Origin: an uncultured Faecalibacterium sp.
Lineage (GTDB): Bacteria; Bacillota; Clostridia; Oscillospirales; Ruminococcaceae
Assembly (NCBI GenBank): GCA_934525845.1
Contig: CAKSZS010000026.1
Coordinates: forward strand, 1 to 34,155
Length of the DNA stretch: 34,155 bases
Reading direction: 5' to 3'
The position numbers and the translations under genes are program-made. Numbering within the stretch: the first letter of the stretch is position 1; every line of letters starts with the position of its first letter. This document shows positions 16,047 through 23,710 of this stretch, piece by piece. A model generated the notes under the pieces. The model was not told the DNA's origin, did no database searches, and saw only the letters and a program-made list of their open reading frames with translations.

Positions 16047-17264
16047 TTACTGCTCTCCCTTCAGGCTGTACTGACGGGCCTTGTTCTGACCCTGCAGCCA
16101 CATACAACTCATCGCACGGCGGCGGGGAATGACTTCCTCCAGCACATCGCACAGGTATTTTGCTTCTTCCATGGTGTTCTGCGGGCCAAAGGTGAACCGC
16201 ATGGAACCATGACCAATTTCCTCGGGCACGCCGATGGACAGCAGCACATGGCTGGGGTCCAGGCTGTCGGAGTTGCAGGCAGAGCCGGTCGAAGCGCAGA
16301 TGCCGTGCATATCCAGATCCAGCAGGATGGTCTCACCCTCCAGGCCCGGGAAGCTGATGTTCACGTTGCCGGGCAGGCGGGGTGCGCGGCCGCCGTTCAG
16401 GCGTGCTTCGGGGATGTTCTTCAGCACACGGTCGATGACGTAGTCCCGCAGCTCCTGCTCGTGAGCCATGCGCTCTTCCAGATGGCTGGTGGCCAGCTCC
16501 AGCGCCTTGCCCATGCCGGCGATGCCGGCCACGTTCTCGGTGCCTGCGCGGTGGCGGGCCTCCTGGCTGCCGCCGTCGATCAGGTTCTGGGGCCAGATGC
16601 CCTTACGGCAGTACAGCACGCCGATGCCCTTGGGGCCGTTGAACTTATGAGCGCTCATGGACAGCATATCCACGCCCAGGTCCTTCACGTCCACCGGGAT
16701 GGCACCCACGGCCTGCACCGCATCGGTGTGCATCCACACGCCATGCTTGTGGGCGATCTCTGCGATCTCCTTGATGGGCTGGATGGTGCCGATCTCGTTG
16801 TTGGCCATCATGATGCTGACCAGTGCGGTGTCGGGACGGATGGCAGCTTCCACATCCTCGGGGCGGATATAGCCCTCGGAGGTGGGCTTGATATAGGTGA
16901 CCTCAAAGCCCATACGCTCCAGGCTGCGCATACTGTGCATGATGGCGTGGTGCTCAAAGGCGCTGGTGATGAGGTGCTTCTTGTTCTGGCGTGCCTTGGT
17001 GAAGGCCGTGCCCTTGACCGCCCAGTTGTCGGCCTCAGAGCCGCAGCCGGTGAAGAAGATCTCGGCCGGGGAAGCGTTGATGGCCTTGGCCACCTGTGCG
17101 CGGCCGGTATCCACAAACTCCTTGGCCTCATAGCCAACGCTGTAATGGCTGCTGGGGTTGCCGCAGGCGCCGCTCAGGGCCTCGACCATCACGGCCAGCA
17201 CTTCGGGCGCGCAGGCGGTGGTAGCAGCGTTATCCAGATAGACCACTTTCTCGGTGTTTTCCAT
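16047..17264 (-). CDS. iscS: Cysteine desulfurase IscS/NifS
   Basis: This PLP enzyme takes sulfur from cysteine and passes it as persulfide to IscU and other acceptors. The 405-residue protein shows YLDNAATT at the start, FEHHAIMHS with the PLP-stacking His, the PLP-binding Lys in SAHKFNGPKG, GGSQEARHRAGTEN, and the active Cys in the mobile loop STGSACNSDSLDPSHVL. The C-terminus (SCMWLQGQNKARQYSLKGEQ) runs slightly past the usual end. ATG 17264 follows AGAAAGGAT; an in-frame upstream extension lacks a site and is not family-like. A promoter with an overlapping inverted repeat lies about 100 bp upstream. Confidence 0.96.
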   Translation of the reverse strand: MENTEKVVYLDNAATTACAPEVLAVMVEALSGACGNPSSHYSVGYEAKEFVDTGRAQVAKAINASPAEIFFTGCGSEADNWAVKGTAFTKARQNKKHLITSAFEHHAIMHSMRSLERMGFEVTYIKPTSEGYIRPEDVEAAIRPDTALVSIMMANNEIGTIQPIKEIAEIAHKHGVWMHTDAVQAVGAIPVDVKDLGVDMLSMSAHKFNGPKGIGVLYCRKGIWPQNLIDGGSQEARHRAGTENVAGIAGMGKALELATSHLEERMAHEQELRDYVIDRVLKNIPEARLNGGRAPRLPGNVNISFPGLEGETILLDLDMHGICASTGSACNSDSLDPSHVLLSIGVPEEIGHGSMRFTFGPQNTMEEAKYLCDVLEEVIPRRRAMSCMWLQGQNKARQYSLKGEQ

Positions 17265-17356
17265 GGAACTTATCCTTTCTGGCAGGTACAGAACGGGGCT
17301 TCCGTTCTGCATCGTCCGGGCCTTTTTGCCCGTGCATACTCTTTTTGACAGGGATA

Positions 17357-17392
17357 GTTATATCATATCATTTCCCAGTATGTCAATGGGAA
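17357..17392 (-). promoter_or_regulatory. isc operon promoter with overlapping inverted repeat (probable operator)
   Basis: On the minus strand TTGACA (17381-17386) lies 18 bp from TATAAC (17357-17362). The -35 element sits in the centre of a perfect inverted repeat TTCCCA-9-TGGGAA (17372-17392), well placed for a repressor. The neighbouring Rrf2 protein is the obvious candidate regulator; that link is inference. Confidence 0.65.
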
Positions 17393-17409
17393 TACTCGAA
17401 TTTCGTGAT

Positions 17410-17850
17410 TCAGTCACTTTTTTTGCCTTTTCCGCTCAGCTTTCCCAGCAAGACTTTCCACTTGGGGTAGCCCCAGCGCTGATCCTCGGCAAAATCGTCG
17501 GCCAGCTTCCAGGGGAACACGCCGCCGTCGAAGTAAAGGTTCCCGGCTTCGTCCACCCGGTCCAGCTTTTTGGGCAGGTATTCTTCATCGTAATAGCTCT
17601 TGCGGCGGTCGGGCAGCACCCAGTGCAGGGTGCCGTCCGGGTCCATGCCGGACGCCCACACACCGAACACAAAGGTCGCCGCTTCGCCGTAGCAGTGCTG
17701 CTCAAAGCGGATGGCCCCATCGTAGTAGAACTTGATGACCTCCAGGGTCCCGGATTCCTTTTTGCCGTCCCGGCCCAGGGTGGGGCGGTAGTCCTGCTGA
17801 TAGCGGCAGCCGCAGTGGGTGCCGGCAAAATCTTTTGCATTGAACGACAT
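17410..17850 (-). CDS. Conserved-looking protein of unknown function
   Basis: This is a 146-residue soluble protein with no signal peptide or membrane segment. It is rich in Tyr, Trp, Asp and Gly (for example KFYYDGAIRFEQHCYGE, FGVWASGMDPDGTLHWVLPD, YFDGGVFPWKLADDF), which suggests a compact beta-rich fold. The N-terminus has a GTHCGCRY segment with two close cysteines. I cannot assign a family. The ATG at 17850 has GGAAAGGAC upstream. It lies between the isc operon and a repeat element and points the same way as iscS. The 3' end is only a few bases from the isc promoter region, and no terminator is evident between them. Confidence 0.7.
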   Translation of the reverse strand: MSFNAKDFAGTHCGCRYQQDYRPTLGRDGKKESGTLEVIKFYYDGAIRFEQHCYGEAATFVFGVWASGMDPDGTLHWVLPDRRKSYYDEEYLPKKLDRVDEAGNLYFDGGVFPWKLADDFAEDQRWGYPKWKVLLGKLSGKGKKSD

Positions 17851-17869
17851 GGCGTTGTCCTTTCCGAAA

Positions 17870-18041
17870 CCCTCTCAGTCATCGCTCCGCGATGCCATCT
17901 CTCCCGAGGGGAGAGCTTTTTCTTCTGACCGAAAAGGCCGTTTTTGCTTTTATGGTGTCCTCGCCCTCTCAGTTTCACTTCGTTCGACAGTTCTCCCAAA
18001 GGGAGAGGTGGCACTGTGTCAGCAATGACTGAGAGGGCGAG
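17870..18041. repeat. Dispersed palindromic repeat, copy C (compound)
   Basis: A left half (CCCTCTCAGTCATCGC... with CTCTCCC / GGGGAGAG) at 17870-17922 is followed by a complete inverted pair at 17960-18041. The pair is bounded by CTCGCCCTCTCAG and CTGAGAGGGCGAG, with the hairpin TTCTCCC / GGGAGAG inside. The block fills the gap between the unknown protein gene and the rhodanese gene. Confidence 0.85.
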
Positions 18042-18071
18042 CCAGCTTTCCTTTCTTCCCGCTTTTCTTCT

Positions 18072-18395
18072 TTAAAAATGTCCCTCGAAGTCGCCCTCGA
18101 TCTCATAGGGCCAGCTGAGGATGCCGCCCAGGTCGTACAGGTTCGTGTAGCCCAGGGTCTCCAGCTTCTGCACCGCGTCCGCACTGCGGCGGCCGGTGCG
18201 GCAGTACACCAGCCAGGCAGCGTCCTTGTCGGGCAGCACCTCGGCGGCACGGCTCAGCACCTGGCCCAGCGGCAGCAGCTTTGCGCCGGGGATGTGCCCC
18301 ACGGCAAACTCGTCCGGCTCCCGCACATCCACGGCGATGGCCTTGCCGGCGTCCAGCAGACGGATGGCCGCTGCTGCGTTGATCTTTTCGCTCAT
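18072..18395 (-). CDS. Single-domain rhodanese (thiosulfate sulfurtransferase type)
   Basis: This 107-residue protein is one rhodanese domain. It has DVREPDEFAVGHIPGAKLLPL, the active-site loop CRTGRRS with the persulfide-forming C65, and GYTNLYDLGGILSW. Such proteins carry sulfane sulfur in the cytoplasm. It lies beside iscS/iscU and the Rrf2 regulator, which fits a role in sulfur supply, although its donor and acceptor are unknown. The ATG at 18395 was chosen because AAGGAG is correctly spaced; a longer start at 18431 lacks such a site. Its promoter (TTGTAC-17-TATCAT) lies back to back with that of the Rrf2 gene. Confidence 0.9.
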   Translation of the reverse strand: MSEKINAAAAIRLLDAGKAIAVDVREPDEFAVGHIPGAKLLPLGQVLSRAAEVLPDKDAAWLVYCRTGRRSADAVQKLETLGYTNLYDLGGILSWPYEIEGDFEGHF

Positions 18396-18434
18396 ACTCT
18401 CTTCGCTCCTTGCGTTCTGTTCTTGTTCCATCTT

Positions 18435-18463
18435 ATGATAACAGACCTTTTTTGTTTGTACAA
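18435..18463 (-). promoter_or_regulatory. Promoter for the rhodanese gene
   Basis: On the minus strand TTGTAC (18458-18463) lies 17 bp from TATCAT (18435-18440). It is divergent from the Rrf2 promoter, and the two -35 boxes are about 10 bp apart. Confidence 0.65.
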
Positions 18464-18473
18464 GAGTTTTCCT

Positions 18474-18501
18474 TTGCAAATCCGGCGGGGCGTGTTATAC
18501 T
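18474..18501 (+). promoter_or_regulatory. Promoter for the Rrf2 regulator gene
   Basis: TTGCAA (18474-18479) lies 16 bp from TATACT (18496-18501), with TG one base before the -10 box. It lies about 25 bp upstream of the start codon. Confidence 0.7.
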
Positions 18502-18525
18502 AAAGAATATAAGGAGAGAATCGCC

Positions 18526-18996
18526 ATGAAATTTTCCACCAAAAGCCGCTATGCCCTGCGCCTGATGGCAGAGCTGGCGCGGTATGCGCCCGGCACCACC
18601 GTTTCCCTGAAGGAGATCAGCGAACGGCAGAACCTCAGCCTGAAATATCTGGAACAGATCGTCACCCCGCTGGCCCGGGTGGGCCTGGTCAAGAGCGAGC
18701 GCGGCAGCCAGGGCGGCTACCGGCTGACCAAGGCCCCCGCCGACTACACTGCCGGGGAGATCCTGCGCGCCATCGAGGGCAGCGTGGCGCCCATCCCCTG
18801 CCTGGGCAGCGAGACCAACGAATGCCCCATGTCAGAGCAGTGCTTCACCCTGCCCTTCTGGACCGGCCTGGACGAGGTCATCAATCAGTACATCGACAGC
18901 GTGACCCTGGAACAGCTGGCCAGCCAGCTGCCTTCCGCCAGCGCCCCGGCCAAAAAAGAGGGTTGCTGCGGCTGCAACGCAAAAAATGAAAAATAA
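18526..18996 (+). CDS. Rrf2-family transcriptional regulator (IscR/CymR-like)
   Basis: This 156-residue DNA-binding protein starts with the family signature MKFSTKSRYALRLMAELA. A winged helix-turn-helix follows (VSLKEISERQNLSLKYLEQIVTPL; wing SERGSQGGYRL). Residues C92, C100 and C106 (PCLGSETNEC, PMSEQC) match the three-cysteine region that holds an Fe-S cluster in IscR-type members, with spacing slightly wider than in E. coli IscR. The C-terminal tail has three more cysteines (GCCGC, 147-150). A cluster-sensing repressor of the isc operon and possibly the rhodanese is the best guess. A CymR-like cysteine-metabolism role is the alternative, but CymR lacks these cysteines. The strong AAGGAGA ribosome site supports the start. 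Confidence 0.9.
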   Translation: MKFSTKSRYALRLMAELARYAPGTTVSLKEISERQNLSLKYLEQIVTPLARVGLVKSERGSQGGYRLTKAPADYTAGEILRAIEGSVAPIPCLGSETNECPMSEQCFTLPFWTGLDEVINQYIDSVTLEQLASQLPSASAPAKKEGCCGCNAKNEK

Positions 18997-18999
18997 TGC

Positions 19000-19028
19000 T
19001 TGACATTCGCGTTTGTATCGGCTATAAT
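19000..19028 (+). promoter_or_regulatory. Consensus promoter for tRNA-Trp
   Basis: A perfect TTGACA (19000-19005), 17 bp, and a perfect TATAAT (19023-19028). The -35 starts right after the Rrf2 stop codon. Confidence 0.9.
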
Positions 19029-19056
19029 AAGCAGGCATTCAGCGAATGATGCATTT

Positions 19057-19132
19057 AGGGGTATAGCTCAGTTGGTAGAGCAGCGGTCTCCAAAACCGCG
19101 TGCCGTGAGTTCGAGACTTACTACCCCTGCCA
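19057..19132 (+). tRNA. tRNA-Trp (anticodon CCA)
   Basis: A 76-nt cloverleaf with acceptor stem AGGGGTA / TACCCCT, D-loop AGCTCAGTTGGTAGAGC, anticodon stem GCGGT / ACCGC with loop CTCCAAA (anticodon CCA), and T-loop TTCGAGA. The CCA end is encoded. It has its own promoter and terminator. Confidence 0.97.
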
Positions 19133-19135
19133 CAA

Positions 19136-19172
19136 ACGCACAGGTTCTTCGGAACTTGTGCGTTTTGTTTTT
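19136..19172 (+). terminator. Terminator of tRNA-Trp
   Basis: ACGCACA-GTTC pairs with GAAC-TGTGCGT around a TTCG tetraloop and is followed by TTTGTTTTT. Confidence 0.88.
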
Positions 19173-19175
19173 GTG

Positions 19176-19430
19176 TGCCTTCGTCAGAGCCGGACGATTT
19201 AGAATGGCCGCCGCTCACGCTCTGGCCATCCTCAGCGGAAATATTATTTTATAGTTTGCGTTTGTCGCGCCCTGCGGGGCGCTCCAAACGCCTTTTCACA
19301 GGAGGGGTCGTATCGGGAAGCCCCTTTCTCGTGGGTCCAGCGCGTCGAAATCGCCGGTGGTTTTCTGGTTCTCTTCTGCCACCAAAAGAGAACCATTTCC
19401 CGCTTCTTTTAAAAATTCCAAAATTTCTTC
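19176..19430. repeat. Gene-free stretch with hairpin motifs of a second repeat family
   Basis: About 255 bp between the tRNA-Trp terminator and the tRNA-Asp promoter carry no credible gene. They contain the hairpin GGTTCTCTT / AAGAGAACC (19368-19393). They also contain a 16-bp block (19317-19332) whose exact reverse complement lies at 21332-21347 in the other hairpin-rich gap. This looks like a degenerate dispersed element. Confidence 0.55.
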
Positions 19431-19459
19431 TTGACAAGTCCGTCTTTTTCCGATATAAT
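19431..19459 (+). promoter_or_regulatory. Consensus promoter for tRNA-Asp and tRNA-Thr
   Basis: A perfect TTGACA (19431-19436), 17 bp, and a perfect TATAAT (19454-19459), about 45 bp before tRNA-Asp. Confidence 0.9.
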
Positions 19460-19505
19460 AAAGCACGTTCCGGCGGTAAGCGCCGCGCGAAACTTGAGCG
19501 ATCAT

Positions 19506-19582
19506 GGCCCGGTAGCTCAGTTGGTTAGAGCACCAGCCTGTCACGCTGGGGGTCGTCGGTTCGAGCCCGATCCGGGTCGCCA
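19506..19582 (+). tRNA. tRNA-Asp (anticodon GTC)
   Basis: A 77-nt cloverleaf: acceptor GGCCCGG / CCGGGTC, anticodon stem CCAGC / GCTGG with loop CTGTCAC (anticodon GTC), T-loop TTCGAGC, encoded CCA. Only 3 bp separate it from the following tRNA-Thr, so the two are cotranscribed. Confidence 0.97.
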
Positions 19583-19585
19583 TTT

Positions 19586-19661
<76 letters not shown>

Positions 19662-19669
19662 AAAGCAAA

Positions 19670-19704
19670 CACCTCGAAGTCTCAGGACTTCGGGGTGTTT
19701 TTTT
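19670..19704 (+). terminator. Terminator of the tRNA-Asp/tRNA-Thr transcript
   Basis: CACC-CGAAGTC pairs with GACTTCG-GGTG around a TCAG loop and is followed by seven T residues. Confidence 0.9.
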
Positions 19705-19797
19705 GTTGTCTGGTCTGTTGCATCCTTCTGCTTGTTCATCCTGCCCAAAAATGGAAGATACTTTCCTCTGAAATAGTCAATGGATATTCTCTTTTGC

Positions 19798-19815
19798 TTG
19801 TTATACAATTAACGT
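19798..19815 (+). promoter_or_regulatory. Rex-like operator overlapping the alcohol dehydrogenase promoter
   Basis: The sequence TTGTTAT-ACAA-TTAACGT matches 11 of 14 defined positions of the Rex consensus (TTGTTAA, 4 bp, TTAACAA). It overlaps an extended -10 box (TGT-TATACA, 19799-19807) upstream of the alcohol dehydrogenase gene. Rex senses the NADH/NAD ratio and represses fermentative dehydrogenases in many Firmicutes. The consensus is established knowledge; the match is seen here; binding is inferred. Confidence 0.6.
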
Positions 19816-19877
19816 AATGAATTTCGCGGCTGCAGGCCGCAAAAAAGAGAGTATCGGATTTTTTGGAGGTAACTTTT

Positions 19878-21095
19878 ATGGCACGTTTTACCCTTCCCCG
19901 CGATCTGTACCATGGCAAGGGCGCTCTGGAAGCCCTGAAGACCTTCACCGGCAAAAAGGCCATCGTCTGTGTGGGCGGCGGCTCCATGAAGCGGTTCGGC
20001 TTCCTGGACCGTGCCGTTTCCTACCTGAAGGAAGCCGGCATGGAAGTCGAACTGTTTGAAGGCATCGAGCCGGACCCCTCCGTGGAGACCGTCATGCGCG
20101 GTGCCGAAGCCATGCTGAAGTTTGAGCCGGACTGGATCATTGCCATGGGCGGCGGCTCCCCCATCGACGCGGCCAAGGCCATGTGGATCAAGTACGAGTA
20201 TCCCGACATCACCTTTGAGGAGATGTGCAAAGTCTTCGGCATCCCGCCGCTGCGCCGCAAGGCACACTTCTGCGCCATTTCCTCCACCTCCGGCACTGCC
20301 ACTGAGGTGACCGCTTTCTCCATCATCACCGACTACCAGAAGGGTATCAAGTACCCCATCGCGGACTTTGAGATCACCCCGGACGTGGCCATCGTGGACC
20401 CGGATCTGGCCGAGACCATGCCCAAGAAGCTGGTGGCCCACACCGGCATGGACGCCATGACCCACGCCATCGAGGCTTACGTCTCCACCGCACACTGCGA
20501 CTACACCGACCCGCTGGCCATCTTTGCCATCCGCATGATCCAGGGCGACCTGGTGGACAGCTACAACGGCGACATGGCCAAGCGTGACTCCATGCACAAC
20601 GCCCAGTGCCTGGCCGGCATGGCTTTCTCCAACGCCCTGCTGGGCATCGTGCACTCCATGGCCCACAAGACCGGTGCCGCCTTTGCAGACTACGGCGCCC
20701 ACATCATCCACGGTGCAGCAAACGCCATGTACCTGCCCAAAGTCATCGCCTTTAACGCCAAGGACCCCGAGGCCAAGAAGCGTTATGGCGTCATCGCCGA
20801 CGAGATGAAGCTGGGCGGCACCACCGATGACGAAAAGGTCAAGCTGCTCATCGCGTACCTGCGCGGCATGAACGACGCGCTGAACATCCCCCACTGCATC
20901 CAGCACTACGGCCCGGATTCCTATCCCACCGAGCAGGGCTTTGTGCCGGAGAACGTCTTCCTGGAGCGTCTGCCGGAGATCGCCAAGAACGCCATCGCCG
21001 ACGCCTGCACCGGCTCCAACCCGCGTCAGCCCAGCCAGGAAGAGATGGAAGCACTGCTCAAGTGCTGCTACTACGACACCGAGGTCGATTTCTGA
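19878..21095 (+). CDS. Iron-containing (group III) alcohol dehydrogenase
   Basis: This 405-residue cytoplasmic enzyme should interconvert an aldehyde and an alcohol with NAD(P)H, probably in fermentation (butanol dehydrogenase-like). The nucleotide site is MGGGSPIDAAKAMW. SSTSGTATEVTAFSII and VDPDLAETMPKKL follow. The metal ligands are D and H in HTGMDAMTHAIEAY, the first His of HSMAHK, and a His in GAHIIHGAANA. ATG 19878 follows GGAGGT at 8 bp; a TTG five codons earlier sits on the ribosome site itself and is not used. The gene has a Rex-like operator upstream and a strong terminator downstream. It lies alone between two inverted identical tRNA-Thr genes. The exact substrate cannot be told from sequence. 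Confidence 0.93.
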   Translation: MARFTLPRDLYHGKGALEALKTFTGKKAIVCVGGGSMKRFGFLDRAVSYLKEAGMEVELFEGIEPDPSVETVMRGAEAMLKFEPDWIIAMGGGSPIDAAKAMWIKYEYPDITFEEMCKVFGIPPLRRKAHFCAISSTSGTATEVTAFSIITDYQKGIKYPIADFEITPDVAIVDPDLAETMPKKLVAHTGMDAMTHAIEAYVSTAHCDYTDPLAIFAIRMIQGDLVDSYNGDMAKRDSMHNAQCLAGMAFSNALLGIVHSMAHKTGAAFADYGAHIIHGAANAMYLPKVIAFNAKDPEAKKRYGVIADEMKLGGTTDDEKVKLLIAYLRGMNDALNIPHCIQHYGPDSYPTEQGFVPENVFLERLPEIAKNAIADACTGSNPRQPSQEEMEALLKCCYYDTEVDF

Positions 21096-21129
21096 GCGTT
21101 TGAGCACATAACCGAATAAGCCCTCCCGG

Positions 21130-21178
21130 CCGGCTGCTGGGTTCTCGCACAGAGGACCCGCAGCCGGTTTTTATTTTT
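21130..21178 (+). terminator. Terminator of the alcohol dehydrogenase gene
   Basis: CCGGCTGC-GGGT pairs with ACCC-GCAGCCGG (21130-21167) and is followed by TTTTTATTTTT. Confidence 0.92.
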
Positions 21179-21239
21179 CCGTGGGACGCTTCCTGTACAG
21201 AGCGATTTCGAGTGGGGATAGTTTGATTGCTTTTATAAA

Positions 21240-21430
21240 AAACATTTCCGCCGGGACGCTCCGCTGGGCCAGAGGTGGGGAGGGGTGTTTCGACTCCCCC
21301 CTCCCTACCTCTGGACTCCACCCACCCCGCAACGAGAAAGGGGCTTCTCGCCCCTTTCAGACCCCAAAGAAGAAGTCGAAGAGCCAAAAAGGCTAGCGCT
21401 TTGCTCAACGCCTTTTTGGTTCTTCTCCGT
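21240..21430. repeat. Cluster of long hairpins, second repeat family
   Basis: No gene is visible. Three stems follow one another: CCAGAGGT-GGGAGGG with CCCTCCC-ACCTCTGG (about 21269-21315), GAAAGGGGC with GCCCCTTTC (about 21336-21359), and GCCAAAAAGGC with GCCTTTTTGG (about 21382-21420). The block 21332-21347 is the exact reverse complement of 19317-19332. This is probably a mosaic dispersed element. Confidence 0.6.
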
Positions 21431-21436
21431 TTTTCA

Positions 21437-21488
21437 AAAGCTCGCCCCTCGGGAGAGCTGGCGCGGCGTAAGCCGTGACTGAGAGGGT
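21437..21488. repeat. Dispersed palindromic repeat, copy D (right half only)
   Basis: It carries AGCTCGCCCCTCGGGAGAGCT, written here as AGCTC with GAGCT arms, a small stem (GGCG.CGTAAGCCG), and the terminal signature GTGACTGAGAGGG. Only the right half of the element found at 2965 is present. Confidence 0.75.
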
Positions 21489-21515
21489 TCCGTCTTTATC
21501 GCATCCACCACAACG

Positions 21516-21552
21516 CAAAAAACGCCCCGAAGCATTTCCGCTTCGAGGCGTT
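21516..21552 (-). terminator. Terminator of tRNA-Thr copy 2
   Basis: On the minus strand ACGCC-CGAAGC pairs with GCTTCG-GGCGT and is followed by TTTTTTG. The stem core CGAAG/CTTCG resembles the terminator of copy 1. Confidence 0.85.
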
Positions 21553-21557
21553 TGAGC

Positions 21558-21633
<76 letters not shown>

Positions 21634-21650
21634 ACAATCACAGCTCAATT

Positions 21651-21679
21651 ATATTACCACAGCTTTCGCCGTTTGGCAA
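21651..21679 (-). promoter_or_regulatory. Promoter for tRNA-Thr copy 2
   Basis: On the minus strand TTGCCA (21674-21679) lies 17 bp from TAATAT (21651-21656); TATAAT shifted by three bases is an alternative -10. It is much weaker than the consensus promoter of the first copy. Confidence 0.6.
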
Positions 21680-21746
21680 GAGGTTTTTGCAAAAAAGTTT
21701 GGATTTTGCAAAAAATCCGGATTTTTCGGGATTCAACACCCGTTCC

Positions 21747-21950
21747 TCAGGAATCCGTAAACTCAAACAACTCTTCCACCGTAACGCCAAAAACGTGTGC
21801 GATCTCCATTGCAAGCTTCAGGGAAGGGTTATACTTTCCATTTTCCAGATGTACGATGGTCTCCCTCCGTGCATTCACCCGCTCTGCCAGTTCGGCCTGT
21901 TTCATCCCGTTTTTTTCCCGATATTCCTTGATCCTCGTTACAAGTGCCAC
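21747..21950 (-). CDS. Small XRE-family (helix-turn-helix) regulator
   Basis: This 67-residue protein consists almost only of a Cro/CI-type helix-turn-helix: RIKEYREKNGMKQAELAERV, then NARRETIVHLENGKYNPSL, then KLAMEIAHVFGVTVEELF. Such small regulators typically sit beside a small membrane protein gene, as here. I chose GTG 21950 because AGGGGG lies 7 bp upstream and the protein then starts like its relatives (MALVTRIKEYR); an upstream ATG at 21968 would overlap the preceding gene. The upstream stop and this start are 1 bp apart, so translation is coupled. A palindrome AAAAATCCGGATTTTT at 21711-21726 may serve as terminator. Confidence 0.88.
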   Translation of the reverse strand: MALVTRIKEYREKNGMKQAELAERVNARRETIVHLENGKYNPSLKLAMEIAHVFGVTVEELFEFTDS

Positions 21951-21951
21951 C

Positions 21952-22164
21952 TTATTCCCCCTTTGCATCCAAATAGCAGAACAGAAGCGTTCGGAGAATC
22001 GACATCAGCACCAACACACCCATCAGCAGATAGCCGATCACTTCCGAAGAAATGGCAAACCGCAAAATGGCGGACGCAAATCCAATGCAGACGATCAGCC
22101 CCATGCTGATCTTGAAGCAGATGGAATCACACCGCTTCAGGTTGGTTTCTGCCATTTCGTCCAC
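21952..22164 (-). pseudogene. Small membrane protein gene, probably 5'-truncated
   Basis: The 70 residues from GTG 22164 (or 67 from ATG 22155, which has AAAGAGG 11 bp upstream) contain two membrane helices: SMGLIVCIGFASAILRFAI and VIGYLLMGVLVLMSILRTLLFCYL. The same frame stays open further upstream and reads as a third hydrophobic helix followed by a charged stretch (AFWFFCYLAVREKKYQKE). No ATG, GTG or TTG precedes that part before an in-frame stop, and the frame runs into the terminator of the sigma factor gene. This looks like a gene that lost its 5' end. It pairs with the XRE regulator as in many Firmicutes two-gene modules. Translation from the internal starts remains possible. Confidence 0.6.
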
Positions 22165-22217
22165 GACCTCTTTCTGATACTTTTTTTCACGTACCGCCAG
22201 ATAGCAGAAAAACCAAA

Positions 22218-22255
22218 ACGCAAAAAGCGCCCCGCAGTGGAAAACTGCGGGGCGC
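22218..22255 (-). terminator. Terminator of the sigma factor gene
   Basis: A 12-bp perfect stem GCGCCCCGCAGT / ACTGCGGGGCGC (22227-22255) is followed on the minus strand by TTTTTGCGTTTT. Confidence 0.92.
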
Positions 22256-22275
22256 TCGCTTGTTCAAAACTCAGA

Positions 22276-23655
<1,380 letters not shown>

Positions 23656-23710
23656 TTCGCTCTCTCCTTCTTGCTACGGGGAAATTCCTGTAATAATGTG
23701 TTCCTGCGCA

